Shown: in pieces, positions 1 through 13,155 of the stretch
How positions within the stretch are numbered: the stretch's first letter is position 1
Layout: each line of letters starts with the position of its first letter
DNA from: Cognatilysobacter tabacisoli
GTDB taxonomy: Bacteria > Pseudomonadota > Gammaproteobacteria > Xanthomonadales > Xanthomonadaceae
Assembly (NCBI RefSeq): GCF_003586305.1
Contig: NZ_QXJI01000001.1
Span: forward strand, 682,001 to 746,000
Direction: 5' to 3'
Length of the DNA: 64,000 nucleotides
The notes under the pieces: generated by a model
Database searches by the model: none
Seen by the model: the letters and a program-made list of their open reading frames with translations, nothing else
Told to the model about the DNA's origin: nothing
Made by a program: the position numbers and the translations under genes

Positions 1-1938
<1,938 letters not shown>

Positions 1939-1942
<4 letters not shown>

Positions 1943-3051
1943 GCTGCGGCCTCCAGCGCGGGCCGCTCGCGCGGCGGCAGCCCGGCCACCGCCGCGGCGA
2001 TCGCCTCGATATGCGCCGGCGTCGTGCCGCAGCAGCCGCCGACGATGTTGAGCAGACCGCTCTCGGCAAACTCGCGCAGCATGCCGGCCATGTCCTCGGG
2101 CGTTTCGTCGTAGCCGCCGAACGCGTTCGGCAGGCCGGCGTTCGGGTGCGCGCTGACGTAGGCATCGGCGACCTGTGCGAGCACGTCCACGTGTGCGCGG
2201 AGTTCCTTCGCGCCGAGCGCGCAGTTCAGCCCGATCGTCAGCGGCTGGGCGTGGCGCAGCGAGTACCAGAAGGCCTCGGCGGTCTGGCCCGAGAGGGTGC
2301 GGCCGGAGGCATCGGTGATCGTCCCGGAGATCATCACCGGCAGGCGCGCGCCGCGGGCGTCGAACGCCTCCTCGATCGCGAACAGCGCGGCCTTGGCGTT
2401 GAGCGTGTCGAAGATCGTCTCGACCATCAGCGCGTCGCTGCCGCCGTCGATCAGCCCGTCGGCAGCCTCGCGGTACGCGATGCGCAGCTCGTCGAAACTG
2501 GTCGCGCGGTAGCCCGGGCGGTTGACGTCCGGGCTCAGGGAGGCGGTGCGGCTGGTCGGGCCGAGCACGCCGACGACGAAGCGCGGTCGCGACGGGTCCG
2601 CCGCTTCGGCCTCGTCGCAGGCCTCGCGGGCCAGCCGCGCGCCGGATTCGTTCAGCTCACGCGCGAGGTGCTCGAGGCCGTAGTCGGCCAGCGACACGGT
2701 CGTCGAATTGAACGTGTTGGTTTCGACCAGGTCGGCGCCGGCGGCGAGGTACTGCGCGTGGATCGACTTGATGATGTCCGGGCGCGTCAGCGTCAGCAGG
2801 TCGTTGTTGCCGCGCTGGTCGCGCGCGCAGCCGCAGCCGGCGCCGTGCGCGTGTCCGGCCGGCGCGTACAGCCGATCGAAGCCCTCGGCGAAGCGTTCGC
2901 CGCGGTAGTCGGCTTCCTGCAGCTCATGGCGCTGGATCATCGTGCCCATCGCGCCGTCGAGCACGAGGATGCGCGTGGCAAGGAGGTCCTGCAGGGCCTG
3001 CGCGCTGCGGGGCTTCAGCCAGGGGAGGGGGCGTGCGGCGTCGTGGGTCAC
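1939..3051 (-). CDS. metH: Homocysteine S-methyltransferase subunit of split methionine synthase (MetH first subunit)
   Basis: A 370-residue zinc homocysteine-methyltransferase domain equal to the N-terminal module of MetH. It opens with the classic [13 protein letters not shown] barrel start. It has the three zinc/homocysteine cysteines: Cys277 in GLNCALGA and Cys340-Cys341 in GGCCGTT. A His/Cys-rich insertion ([10 protein letters not shown]) precedes the conserved GNNDLL segment and is absent from E. coli MetH. I chose the GTG at 3051, five bases after the stop of the upstream regulator, because the homology begins just downstream; no clear Shine-Dalgarno site is visible, so translation is probably coupled to the regulator gene. 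It overlaps the second metH piece by ATGA. Both halves should be needed for a working enzyme. Confidence 0.93.
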
Positions 3052-3056
3052 GTGGT

Positions 3057-4022
3057 TCAGTGCCTGGAGGACTTGCGGGAAGCGGACAGGGCGGCGGGCC
3101 GGCGCGCGATCAGCGCCAGGGCCTCGAAGTGCGGCGGACGGCGCTCGCGGGTCACGGTGCTGGTGCTGACGATCTCCAGGCCCGCCTTCAGCGCGAACTT
3201 CTGCAGGTCCTTGTCGCTGAAGCCGAGGTTGACGTGGCCGTAGGCCTCGACGACGGCCCGGTGCTCGTGGCGCGCGAGGCTGGTCAGCAGCAGGCGGCCG
3301 CCCGGACGCAGCACGCGGGCGGCCTCGGCCACCGCGACCGCCGGGTGATCGGCGTAGGTCAGCGCGTGCATCAGCACGACCAGGTCGAAGGTGCCGTCGG
3401 CGAACGGCAGCGCGTGCATGTCGCCCTCGCGCACCTCGACGTTCTGCAGGCGGCGCAGGCGCTCGGAGGCGGCTAGTACGACCTTGGTACTGGAGTCCAG
3501 GCACACATAGCGGTGCGCATGCGGCGCCATCAGCTCAGCGAGCACGCCGTCGCCCGAAGCGATGTCGAGCACGTCGCCGGGCTGCATCAGCGGGATCGCC
3601 GAACGCGCCAAGGCCTCCCACGTGCGCCCGGGGGAGTAGTGCCGCTCCATGTCGCCGGCGACGCTGTCGGCCCAGTTCTGTTCGGACGCGCGCGAGGCGA
3701 GCACGCCTGCAACGCGTTCGGCGTCCTGGCGCAGCAGCGGGTCGTCGCTGCCCTCGCGCAGCGTCGCCCACAGCGCGCGCTGGGCGGCGTCGAGCGCCGC
3801 GTCGTCGAAACGGTAGTACGCCGACACGCCCGAGCGGCGATCGCGCACCAGCCCCGCCTCCTTGAGCTTGGCCAGGTGCGTCGAGACCCGCGGCTGGGCG
3901 AGGCGGGTGATCGCCGAGAGTTCGGCGACGGTGAGTTCCTCGCGCTCGAGCAGCGCCAGCAGGCGCACGCGCGTGGCATCGGCGAACACCTTCAGTCGGA
4001 GCGACCAGCCTTCTAGATCCAT
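3057..4022 (-). CDS. ArsR-family winged-helix regulator fused to a SAM-methyltransferase-like domain (SahR-type)
   Basis: A 321-residue two-domain protein. Residues about 5-90 form an ArsR-type winged helix ([12 protein letters not shown] then [17 protein letters not shown]). Residues about 140-290 form a class I SAM-dependent methyltransferase fold ([14 protein letters not shown] motif I, later [16 protein letters not shown]). It lacks the cysteine metal site of ArsR metal sensors. It is the first gene of the operon with the two metH pieces (five-base gap). Known SahR regulators have this architecture and control methionine-cycle genes in response to S-adenosylhomocysteine; assigning this protein to that group is inference from architecture and neighbours. 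A palindrome 13 bases upstream of the start fits autoregulation. The C-terminal domain could bind SAM/SAH as a ligand rather than catalyse. Confidence 0.85.
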   Translation of the reverse strand: MDLEGWSLRLKVFADATRVRLLALLEREELTVAELSAITRLAQPRVSTHLAKLKEAGLVRDRRSGVSAYYRFDDAALDAAQRALWATLREGSDDPLLRQDAERVAGVLASRASEQNWADSVAGDMERHYSPGRTWEALARSAIPLMQPGDVLDIASGDGVLAELMAPHAHRYVCLDSSTKVVLAASERLRRLQNVEVREGDMHALPFADGTFDLVVLMHALTYADHPAVAVAEAARVLRPGGRLLLTSLARHEHRAVVEAYGHVNLGFSDKDLQKFALKAGLEIVSTSTVTRERRPPHFEALALIARRPAALSASRKSSRH

Positions 4023-4034
4023 TGCCTGCCTGCT

Positions 4035-4062
4035 TTATCTGCGTATCGCGATATAGAGATAA
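4035..4062. promoter_or_regulatory. Palindromic operator candidate for the ArsR-methyltransferase/metH operon
   Basis: An inverted repeat centred between 4048 and 4049. The outer arms TTATCT (4035-4040) and AGATAA (4057-4062) are perfect complements, and the core TATCGCGATA (4044-4053) is a perfect 10-base palindrome. It is AT-rich in a GC-rich context and lies 13 bases upstream of the regulator's ATG. Dyad sites of this kind are typical for dimeric ArsR regulators. The site is also 128 bases from the divergent acyl-CoA dehydrogenase start, so it could affect both. Binding is inferred, not shown. Confidence 0.6.
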
Positions 4063-4189
4063 GTTTGATCCGCGATGGGCAGGGGGTCAAGCGCTGCAAG
4101 CCTGTGCGTCGCCTTCGAGGGTGGGGTTATCCGACGCGCGCCGGTACAATGGCGGGCGGGACGAAACCATTCGTAGACGAGGTGCCGAC

Positions 4190-5350
<1,161 letters not shown>

Positions 5351-5536
5351 GCCGCCATGGGCCGTTCCGTCGGCACCTGCGCAGTCACCACGGCGACCGG
5401 CCCGCGCGGCCGGCGCCGGCGCGTGGCCGACGGCGTCGAACCGGCCCCGCAATCCCTGTTCCCCGACCATGCGGCGCGCAAACGCCGCCGTGACCGGCAC
5501 GTTCCCGCACCATCCTCCCGCTGATTCCACCTGACC

Positions 5537-5558
5537 GGCCTGCGCGAAAGCGCGGGCC
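5537..5558 (+). terminator. GAAA-tetraloop hairpin between acyl-CoA dehydrogenase and gdhB
   Basis: A nine-base-pair stem (GGCCTGCGC with GCGCGGGCC, one G-U pair) closed by a GAAA tetraloop. The downstream tract (TCATTGCATT) is poor in T, so termination would be weak. It ends 25 bases before the gdhB start, so it may also act as a leader structure. The rest of 5351-5583 shows only a 55-codon arginine-rich open frame, which I do not call a gene. Confidence 0.45.
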
Positions 5559-5583
5559 TCATTGCATTGGAAACTCCGTACCC

Positions 5584-8500
5584 ATGAGTACTGCCAAGAA
5601 GGCCCCCGCCAAGAAAGCCGTCGCGAGCCAACGCGCGCCGTCCACCGCTGCGTCGGCCGAGGCCGCGCGCGACTCCGTGTCGCTGACGCCGATCCTCGCG
5701 GCGATCCGCAGCCGGCTGCCGAAGGCGCGCCACGCCGAGGGCGAGGCGTTCGTGCGCGCGTTCTACAAGCGCATGTCCGGCGACGAGCTGCCGCAGCACA
5801 GCGCCGAAGGCTGGGCCGCGCTGGCGGCGGACTTCCTCGATTTCGCGCGGCAGCGCAAGCCGGGCGCGCCGCTGGTGCGCCTGTTCAACCCGGCGCTGAA
5901 GGGCCACGGCTGGGAGTCGGCGCACACGGTGCTGCAGATCGCCAACGACGACATGCCGTTTCTGGTCGACTCGGTGACGATGGCGCTGGCCGAGATGGGC
6001 ATCGGCGTGCACGTGCTCGGCCACCCCGTCGTGCGCGTGCAGCGCGACAAGGCCGGCAAGCTCGCCGCCGTCGGCGAGGGCGAGGCGGAATCGCTGATGC
6101 ACCTGGAGATCGACCGGCAGGCGCCGGAGTCGATGCCGGCGGTCAAGCAGGCGGTCGAGGCGGTGCTCGCCGACGTGCGCGCGTCGGTCACGGACTGGGC
6201 CTCGATGCGGGCCAAGATGCTCGAGGTCGCCGAGGACATCGGCGCGCGCAAGCTGCCGGTCGGCGACGAAGGCCGCCGCGAGGCGCAGGCGTTCCTGCGC
6301 TGGGCCGCGGACAACCATTTCACGTTCCTCGGCTACCGCGAGTACGAGGTCGTCAAGAAGGACGGCAAGGACGTGCTGTCGGCGGTCAAGGGCAGCGGGC
6401 AGGGCCTGCTGCGCGGCAAGGAGGTCGGCAAGCCGCGCCTGCTGACGTCGCTCGCCGCGCACTACATGCCGCAGTCCGGCGCGGTCGACGCGCTGATCCT
6501 GACCAAGACCAACGCCCGCTCGACCGTGCACCGCCCCGGCTACATGGACTACATCGGCGTGCTGAGCTTCGACGACAAGGGCAAGCCGGTTCGCGAGGAG
6601 CGCTTCCTCGGCCTGTACACGTCCAGCGCCTACAACCGCCGCCCGTGGGACATCCCGCTGGTGCGCCAGCGCCACGAGTACGTGATGGCGCAGTCCGGGC
6701 TGGCACCGGACAGCCACAGCGGCAAGGCGCTGCGGCACATCCTCGAGAGCCTGCCGCGCGACGAGCTGTTCCAGTCGACCGAGCAGGAGCTCGCGCACAC
6801 CGCGTCGGGCATCCTCGGCCTTCAGGAGCGCGTGCGCAGCAAGCTGTTCCTGCGCCGCGACCGCTACGGCCGCTTCTTCTCGATCCTCGTGTACGTGCCG
6901 CGCGAGCGCTTCAACACCGACATGCGCCTGCGCATCGAGGCGATGCTCAAGCGCGTGCTGCACAGCGACCAGGTCGATTCGTCGGTGATGCTGGGCGAGT
7001 CGCCGCTGGCGCAGCTGCACCTGATCGTCCGCCCGAAGTCCGGCGAGACCGTCGAGGTCGACAGCGCCGCGATCGACGCCGAGCTGTCGACCATCGTGCG
7101 CAACTGGGGCGACGACCTGCGCGAGCGGCTGGTCGCGCGCAACGGCGAGGAGCGCGGCCTGGCGCTCGCCGGTTCGGTCGGGCGCGCGCTGCCGGCGGGC
7201 TACATCGAGAACGTGTCGGCCGACGTGGCCGCGACCGACGTCGAGTACCTCGACGCGCTGACCGGCCCGGACGACCTGCGCCTGAGCCTGTACCGCGGCC
7301 GCGACGGGCTGCTGCACTTCAAGTTCTACCGGCTCAACGACGACATCCCGCTGTCGGACGCACTGCCGATGATGGAGAACATGGGCCTGCGGGTGATCTC
7401 CGAGCACCCGTACCGCATCCAGTTCGGTGACCGCACGGCCTACATCCAGGACTTCGAGGTCGAGACGGCCAAGCGCGACCTGGACATCGACCGGCTCGAC
7501 GAGAACTTCGAGGAGGCCTTCGCGCACATCTGGCGCGGCGAAGCCGAGAACGACGGCTTCAACCGCCTGATCCTCGGCGCCAACCTGTCGTGGCGCCAGG
7601 TCGCGGTGCTGCGCGCCTACTGCAAGTACCTGCTGCAGATCGGCGTGCCGTTCTCGCAGAGCTACGTCGAGGAGACCTTCGCCCGCTACCCGCTGCTGGC
7701 GCGGCTGATGGTCGAGCTGTTCGAGGCGCGCTTCGACCCGAGCACCGGCAAGGAGTCCAAGGCCGAGATCAAGGCCGGCGCCGAGCGTTTCCGCGCGCAG
7801 GTCGTCGCGCTCGCTGGCGGCGACGCCGCGGTGCTCGCGGCGGTGGAGCCGGTGCTCGAGGCCCGCGCCGGCAAGCGCGAGGCGCAGTTCGACGCGACCC
7901 GCACGGCGATCAAGGCGATGCTGGACCGCGTGTCGAGCCTCGACGAGGACCGCATCCTGCGCAGCTTCATGGGCGTGATCGAAGCCACGCTGCGCACCAG
8001 CTACTACATCCAGTACAAGGACGGCCTGCGCGCCGACGGCGGCCCGTCCGACTACGTCAGCTTCAAGCTCGATCCGGCGAAGGTGCCGGACCTGCCGAAG
8101 CCGCGCCCGTACCGCGAGATCTTCGTCTACGGGCCGCGCGTGGAGGGCGTGCACCTGCGCTTCGGCCCGGTCGCGCGTGGCGGGCTGCGCTGGTCCGATC
8201 GCCGCGAGGACTTCCGCACGGAAGTGCTCGGCCTGGTCAAGGCGCAAATGGTCAAGAACACGGTCATCGTGCCGGTGGGTTCGAAGGGCGGCTTCTTCTG
8301 CAAGCAGCTGCCGAACCCGGCCGTCGACCGCGACGCGTGGTTCAACGAGGGCGTGGCCTGCTACAAGCGCTTCATCAACGGCCTGCTCGACATCACCGAC
8401 AACCTGTCGATCGACGGCCGCATCCTGCCGCCGGCGAACGTGGTCCGCCACGACGGCGACGACCCGTACCTGGTGGTCGCGGCCGACAAGGGCACGGCGA

Positions 8501-10578
8501 CGTTCTCCGACATCGCCAACGGCATCGCCCGCGCGCACGGCTTCTGGCTCGACGACGCGTTCGCGTCCGGCGGTTCGGTCGGCTACGACCACAAGGGCAT
8601 GGGCATCACCGCGCGCGGCGCGTGGGAGTCGGTCAAGCGCCACTTCCGCGCGATGGGCCGCGACTGCCAGACGCAGGACTTCACCGTCGTCGGCATCGGC
8701 GACATGTCGGGCGACGTGTTCGGCAACGGCATGCTGTTGTCGAAGCACATCCGCCTCGTGGCCGCGTTCGACCACCGCCACGTATTCCTCGACCCGAATC
8801 CTGACGCCGCTGCGTCGTTCAAGGAACGCGAGCGCATGTTCAAGCTGCCGCGCTCGTCGTGGGAGGACTACAACCCGAAGCTGATCAGCAAGGGCGGCGG
8901 CGTGTTCCCGCGCTCGGCCAAGTCGATCCCGGTGTCGGCCGAGGTCCGCGCCGCGCTCGGCATCGACCCGGCCGTGACGGCGATGAGCCCGACCGAGCTG
9001 CTCAGCGCGATCCTCAAGGCGCCGGTCGACCTGCTGTGGAACGGCGGCATCGGGACCTACGTCAAGGCCAGCACCGAGTCGCACGCCGACGCCGGCGACC
9101 GCGCCAACAACGCCCTGCGCGTCGACGGCCGCGACCTGCGCTGCCGCATGGTCGGCGAGGGCGGGAACCTGGGCCTGACCCAGCGCGGCCGCATCGAGGC
9201 GGCGCAGCACGGCGTGCTGCTCAACACCGACTTCATCGACAACTCCGCCGGCGTGGACACCTCGGACCACGAGGTCAACATCAAGATCCTGCTCAACGCG
9301 CAGGTGCAGAAGAAGAAGCTCACGCTCGAGGCGCGCAACGCGCTGCTGGCGTCGATGACCGACGAGGTCGCCGGGCTGGTGCTGCACGACAACTACCGCC
9401 AGAACCAGGCGATCAGCCTGATGGAGCGGATGAGCGTGCCGCGCATGGGTTCCAAGCGCCACTTCATCAGCACGCTCGAGGCGCAAGGGCTGCTCGACCG
9501 CCAGATCGAGTTCCTGCCGAGCGACGCCGAGCTGTCCGAGCGCAAGGCGCGCGGGCTCGGGCTCACCCGCCCGGAGCTCTCGGTGCTGCTGTCGTACAGC
9601 AAGCTGGTGCTGTTCCCGGAGCTGCTCAATTCGGACGTGCCGGAGGACCCGTACCTGTCGAAGGAGCTGGTGCGCTACTTCCCGCAGCCGCTGCAGGGCA
9701 AGTACGCCAAGGCGATGGAGGACCACCGGCTCAAGCGCGAGATCATCGCGACGGCGGTCACCAACCAGATGGTCAACCGGATGGGCGCGACGTTCACCCT
9801 GCGCATGCAGGAGGACAGCGGGCGCAGCGCGGCCGAGGTCGCCAAGGCCTTCAACATCACCCGCGAGACGCTCGACGCGCGTGCGCTGTGGACGCAGATC
9901 GACGCGCTCGACGGCCAGGTGCCGGAGGCGGTGCAGATCGACGCGCTGCAGGTGATCTGGGAGCTGCAGCGCCGGTTCACCCGCTGGCTGCTGTCGCGGC
10001 CGGGCGCGATCCCGAACATCACCTCGGCGGTCGAGCGCTACCACGACGGCTTCAAGGAGATCCGTGCCGGGCAGGGCATCCTCGGCCCCGGGCAGCGTCC
10101 CGAGTACGAGGCGAGCCTCGCGGCGTGGAAGGCCAAGGGCGTCCCGGCCGCACTGGGCGCGCAGCTGGCCGCGCTGCCGTACATGGAAGCGTGCCCGGAC
10201 ATCATCGAGCTGGCCCGCGAGCGCAAGCTCAAGCCGGTCGAGGTCGCGAAGACGCACTTCCGCCTCGGCGAGGCCCTGCGCCTTCCGTGGCTGCAGCAGC
10301 AGATCGACGCGCTGGCGGTCGACGGCCGCTGGCACGCGGTGGCGCGCGGCGTGCTGCGCGAGGAGCTGGCGACCCAGCAGCGGGCGCTGGTCGGCCAGGC
10401 GCTGACGATGCCGGGCAAGGATGCCGACGCCAAGGTCGCCCTGTGGCTGGGCCGCGACGACAACTCGCTGCGGTTCACCTTGGCGATGCTCAACGAGCTG
10501 GCCTCGCAGAAGTCGCTGGACTACCCGACCGCGTCGGTCGCAGTGCAGCGCCTGTCGCAGCTGGCGTCGCGCGGCTAG
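5584..10578 (+). CDS. gdhB: NAD-specific glutamate dehydrogenase, large (about 180 kDa) class
   Basis: A 1664-residue NAD-dependent glutamate dehydrogenase of the GDH-180 class, which deaminates glutamate to 2-oxoglutarate, ammonia and NADH in the cytosol. The long N-terminal regulatory half has ACT-like segments ([14 protein letters not shown] near residue 125). The catalytic core starts near residue 860 with [16 protein letters not shown] and the substrate-lysine motif VPVGSKGGF near residue 900, followed by the nucleotide-binding part ([17 protein letters not shown] near 1038). The C-terminal helical part follows, and length matches the family. The N-terminus is Lys/Ala-rich (KKAPAKKA). 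It is monocistronic by spacing: 233 bases upstream and 142 downstream are gene-free. Codon use is strongly GC3-biased, which opens a 1682-codon frame on the opposite strand; I treat that as a shadow. Confidence 0.96.
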   Translation: MSTAKKAPAKKAVASQRAPSTAASAEAARDSVSLTPILAAIRSRLPKARHAEGEAFVRAFYKRMSGDELPQHSAEGWAALAADFLDFARQRKPGAPLVRLFNPALKGHGWESAHTVLQIANDDMPFLVDSVTMALAEMGIGVHVLGHPVVRVQRDKAGKLAAVGEGEAESLMHLEIDRQAPESMPAVKQAVEAVLADVRASVTDWASMRAKMLEVAEDIGARKLPVGDEGRREAQAFLRWAADNHFTFLGYREYEVVKKDGKDVLSAVKGSGQGLLRGKEVGKPRLLTSLAAHYMPQSGAVDALILTKTNARSTVHRPGYMDYIGVLSFDDKGKPVREERFLGLYTSSAYNRRPWDIPLVRQRHEYVMAQSGLAPDSHSGKALRHILESLPRDELFQSTEQELAHTASGILGLQERVRSKLFLRRDRYGRFFSILVYVPRERFNTDMRLRIEAMLKRVLHSDQVDSSVMLGESPLAQLHLIVRPKSGETVEVDSAAIDAELSTIVRNWGDDLRERLVARNGEERGLALAGSVGRALPAGYIENVSADVAATDVEYLDALTGPDDLRLSLYRGRDGLLHFKFYRLNDDIPLSDALPMMENMGLRVISEHPYRIQFGDRTAYIQDFEVETAKRDLDIDRLDENFEEAFAHIWRGEAENDGFNRLILGANLSWRQVAVLRAYCKYLLQIGVPFSQSYVEETFARYPLLARLMVELFEARFDPSTGKESKAEIKAGAERFRAQVVALAGGDAAVLAAVEPVLEARAGKREAQFDATRTAIKAMLDRVSSLDEDRILRSFMGVIEATLRTSYYIQYKDGLRADGGPSDYVSFKLDPAKVPDLPKPRPYREIFVYGPRVEGVHLRFGPVARGGLRWSDRREDFRTEVLGLVKAQMVKNTVIVPVGSKGGFFCKQLPNPAVDRDAWFNEGVACYKRFINGLLDITDNLSIDGRILPPANVVRHDGDDPYLVVAADKGTATFSDIANGIARAHGFWLDDAFASGGSVGYDHKGMGITARGAWESVKRHFRAMGRDCQTQDFTVVGIGDMSGDVFGNGMLLSKHIRLVAAFDHRHVFLDPNPDAAASFKERERMFKLPRSSWEDYNPKLISKGGGVFPRSAKSIPVSAEVRAALGIDPAVTAMSPTELLSAILKAPVDLLWNGGIGTYVKASTESHADAGDRANNALRVDGRDLRCRMVGEGGNLGLTQRGRIEAAQHGVLLNTDFIDNSAGVDTSDHEVNIKILLNAQVQKKKLTLEARNALLASMTDEVAGLVLHDNYRQNQAISLMERMSVPRMGSKRHFISTLEAQGLLDRQIEFLPSDAELSERKARGLGLTRPELSVLLSYSKLVLFPELLNSDVPEDPYLSKELVRYFPQPLQGKYAKAMEDHRLKREIIATAVTNQMVNRMGATFTLRMQEDSGRSAAEVAKAFNITRETLDARALWTQIDALDGQVPEAVQIDALQVIWELQRRFTRWLLSRPGAIPNITSAVERYHDGFKEIRAGQGILGPGQRPEYEASLAAWKAKGVPAALGAQLAALPYMEACPDIIELARERKLKPVEVAKTHFRLGEALRLPWLQQQIDALAVDGRWHAVARGVLREELATQQRALVGQALTMPGKDADAKVALWLGRDDNSLRFTLAMLNELASQKSLDYPTASVAVQRLSQLASRG

Positions 10579-10591
10579 TCGACGGCGTCCC

Positions 10592-10614
10592 GCCGGTGCC
10601 CGTGCGGCACCGGC
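10592..10614 (+). terminator. Strong hairpin after gdhB, possible terminator
   Basis: A perfect nine-base-pair stem, GCCGGTGCC with GGCACCGGC, closed by the loop CGTGC, 13 bases after the gdhB stop. No T-tract follows, so intrinsic termination is uncertain; it may protect the 3' end of the transcript. Confidence 0.4.
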
Positions 10615-10720
10615 TGGGCCTGCCGCCGGTACCGCGACGTGCGGGATGGCGGTCGCGGCCGCGTCATCCGTCGCCGACGCGACCCCGCGCTATGCTCTCG
10701 CCATCGCACTGGAGCCGCCG

Positions 10721-11497
10721 ATGTCCGCGACGACGCCCCGCATCGCCTTCCTCGCCAGCCACGCAGACGAGGCCCAGCGCGCGCTCGCGGAGCTGACCGC
10801 GCGCCACGGCGAGCGCGCGCCCGACGAGGCGGACGTCCTCGTCGCGCTGGGCGGCGACGGCTTCATGCTCCAGACGCTGCACCGGCACGGCTCGCTCGGC
10901 AAACCGGTCTACGGCATGAAGCTCGGCACCGTCGGCTTCCTGATGAACCAGCAGCGCAGCGAGGACCTGGTCGAGCGCCTGCACGCGGCCGAGCCGGCCG
11001 TGCTGCGGCCGCTGGAGATGGTCGCGATGACCGAATCGGGCGCGACCGTCGGCTCGCTGGCCTACAACGAGGTGTCGCTGCTGAGGCAGACGCGGCAGGC
11101 CGCGCACCTGAGCATCGACCTCAACGGCCAGACCCGGCTGGACGAGCTGATCTGCGACGGCGTGCTGGTCGCCACGCCGGCCGGCAGCACGGCGTACAAC
11201 TTCTCCGCGCACGGGCCGATCCTGCCGCTGGGCGCAAACGTGATCGCGCTGACGCCGATCGCTGCGTTCCGCCCGCGGCGCTGGCGCGGGGCGGTGCTGA
11301 AGGCGGACACCGAAGTGCGCTTCCGCGTGCTCGACCCGTACAAGCGCCCGGTCAGCGCCACGGCGGATTCGCACGAGGTCCGCGACGTCGTCGAGGTGAT
11401 GATCCGCGAGTCGCACGACCGCACCGTGACGCTGCTGTTCGACCCCGAGCACAACCTCGAAGAGCGGATGCTCGCCGAGCAGTTCATCAGCGGCTGA
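10721..11497 (+). CDS. nadK: NAD kinase
   Basis: A 258-residue ATP/NAD kinase that makes NADP from NAD. The diagnostic GGDG motif is in [11 protein letters not shown] near residue 46. The second conserved element, [19 protein letters not shown] near residue 145, binds NAD and shapes the active site. I start at the ATG at 10721, with GGAG seven bases upstream, because the frame open further upstream overlaps gdhB and has no homology. The N-terminal extension seen in some NAD kinases is absent; the short form is usual for xanthomonads. The 5'-nucleotidase gene follows after 45 bases, probably in one transcript. Confidence 0.95.
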   Translation: MSATTPRIAFLASHADEAQRALAELTARHGERAPDEADVLVALGGDGFMLQTLHRHGSLGKPVYGMKLGTVGFLMNQQRSEDLVERLHAAEPAVLRPLEMVAMTESGATVGSLAYNEVSLLRQTRQAAHLSIDLNGQTRLDELICDGVLVATPAGSTAYNFSAHGPILPLGANVIALTPIAAFRPRRWRGAVLKADTEVRFRVLDPYKRPVSATADSHEVRDVVEVMIRESHDRTVTLLFDPEHNLEERMLAEQFISG

Positions 11498-11542
11498 CGG
11501 CCGGTCTCGCCGGCTGCGACGCGGGCGCGGCACAATACGCGC

Positions 11543-12448
11543 ATGCCCGACCGTGATGCCAACCCGCTGATCGTCGCGATTTCCTCGCGCACCCTGTTCG
11601 ACCTCGAGGCCAGCCACGCGCTGTTCGAGGGCGACGGCATCGACGCCTACGCCGACTTCCAGCGCCAGCACGAGGACGACGTGCTCGAACCGGGCATCGC
11701 GTTCCCGCTGGTGCGCAAGCTGCTGGCGCTGAACGAGGGCGCGCCGCCCGAAGCGCCGCGGGTCGAGGTGATCCTGATCTCGCGCAACTCGGCCGACACC
11801 GGCCTGCGCATCTTCAACTCGATCGCCCACCACGGCCTGTCGATCAAGCGCGCGGCCTTCAGCAACGGCGCGCCGCCGTTCCCGTACATCCGGCCGTTCG
11901 GCGCCGACCTGTTCCTGTCCACCCACGCCGAGGACGTGCGCAACGCGCTGGCCGCCGGCGTGGCCGCGGCGACGCTGCTGCCGGCGCGCGCGCCGCAGCA
12001 CCGTCACGACCAGCTGCGCATCGCCTTCGACGGCGACGCGGTGATCTTCGGGGACGAGGGCGAGCGGGTCTCGCGCGAGGGCGGGCTGGCGGCGTTCGCC
12101 GCGCACGAGCGCGCGCATGCCGGCGAGCCGCTGTCCGGCGGGCCGTTCCGCGGGTTCCTCGACGCGCTGCACCGGCTGCAGGCCGCGTTCCCGACGGGCA
12201 TCGACGCGCCGATCCGCACCGCGCTGGTCACCGCGCGATCGGTGCCGGCGCACGAGCGGGTGATCCGCACGCTGCGCGAGTGGGGCATCCGGCTCGACGA
12301 GGCGCTGTTCCTCGGCGGGCGCGCGAAGGGCCCGTTTCTGGAGGCGTTCGGCGCGGACGTCTTCTTCGACGACTCCCCGCACAACATCGCGTCGGCGCGG
12401 GACCACGTCGCCGCCGGGCACGTGCCGCACGGCGTCGCCAACGGCTAG
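11543..12448 (+). CDS. 5'-nucleotidase, cytosolic NT5C1-like family
   Basis: A 301-residue protein of the bacterial 5'-nucleotidase family related to animal cytosolic 5'-nucleotidase IA, which dephosphorylates nucleoside monophosphates. HAD-type features are seen: VAISSRTLFDLE near the N-terminus (the second motif residue differs from classical DxD), the conserved VILISRNSADTGLRIFNSI near residue 78, a central FDGDAVIFGDEGE, and FFDDSPHNI near the C-terminus as the acidic metal-binding motif. It lies 45 bases downstream of nadK and ends facing a minus-strand gene 36 bases away. A link to NAD(P) turnover is possible from the pairing but not shown. Confidence 0.85.
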   Translation: MPDRDANPLIVAISSRTLFDLEASHALFEGDGIDAYADFQRQHEDDVLEPGIAFPLVRKLLALNEGAPPEAPRVEVILISRNSADTGLRIFNSIAHHGLSIKRAAFSNGAPPFPYIRPFGADLFLSTHAEDVRNALAAGVAAATLLPARAPQHRHDQLRIAFDGDAVIFGDEGERVSREGGLAAFAAHERAHAGEPLSGGPFRGFLDALHRLQAAFPTGIDAPIRTALVTARSVPAHERVIRTLREWGIRLDEALFLGGRAKGPFLEAFGADVFFDDSPHNIASARDHVAAGHVPHGVANG

Positions 12449-12484
12449 CGCGCCGCGCCGGCAATGCCGGAACGTCGTGGGGAA

Positions 12485-13054
12485 TCAGCCGGCGGGCAGC
12501 GCGGCGTCCGCGGCGCCGAGCGGCAGGCGGATGTCGGTCAGCCGCCAGGTCAGGCCATCGCGGGTCAGCACGAACACCAGCGGCGGGCCGTCCGCGCTCG
12601 GCACGGTGGCGGTGAAGCGCGACGTCGACTCGAAGCCGTAGCGCGCGTCCCTGAGCACGTCGTCGGGGCTGCGGTGCGCGTAGGCGTCCTCGGTCGTCAC
12701 GCCGCTGCCGCTGGCGCGGTGCCACAGACCGCGGCCCTCGATCAGCGCGCCGATGCCGGCCGGCGTCACCATCGCGTCGACGATGCCGCCGGTGACGCTG
12801 CCGGCCAGCCGCAGCGCCAGCGCGCCGAACAGGTTGGCCTGCGCATCGGGACCGGCGCGCCGGGCGATCTGGTCCTCGACCTGCGCCTTGAGGTTCGCCC
12901 GAAGGGTCGGGAAGTCGACGTGACGGGCGAGCGCGGCGGTGTCCTGCGCCTCGACTGCGTTGCGGATGCCGCGCACGGCGACGAACGGCCCGGCCGCGAC
13001 CGCGGCGAGGGCGAGCACGACCAGCAGGACGAGGGCGACGACCAGCTTCTTCAT
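12485..13054 (-). CDS. DUF2939 family protein with N-terminal signal or anchor
   Basis: A 189-residue protein. The first 25 residues (MKKLVVALVLLVVLALAAVAAG) form a signal peptide or single membrane anchor, so the rest is probably periplasmic. The DUF2939 region follows with AVEAQDTAALARHVDFPTLR and NLKAQVEDQI. A Shine-Dalgarno-like GGAAAG precedes the ATG at 13054. The molecular role of the family is unknown. It is the last gene of the long minus-strand run, 101 bases after the MFS gene, and converges on the 5'-nucleotidase. Confidence 0.75.
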   Translation of the reverse strand: MKKLVVALVLLVVLALAAVAAGPFVAVRGIRNAVEAQDTAALARHVDFPTLRANLKAQVEDQIARRAGPDAQANLFGALALRLAGSVTGGIVDAMVTPAGIGALIEGRGLWHRASGSGVTTEDAYAHRSPDDVLRDARYGFESTSRFTATVPSADGPPLVFVLTRDGLTWRLTDIRLPLGAADAALPAG

Positions 13055-13155
13055 CGGGGCTTTCCGCGCGGATGGGTGGACGGCCAAGCATATCGGGCCG
13101 CCGCGGCTACGACCGCGGGCCGCGCTGAACCGGCGGGCCCCGTTCGTTCGGTCGG

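Noticed and set aside
5357-5524. A 55-codon arginine-rich open frame between acyl-CoA dehydrogenase and gdhB
   Set aside because: No ribosome-binding site and no recognisable motif; composition is typical of random GC-rich DNA.
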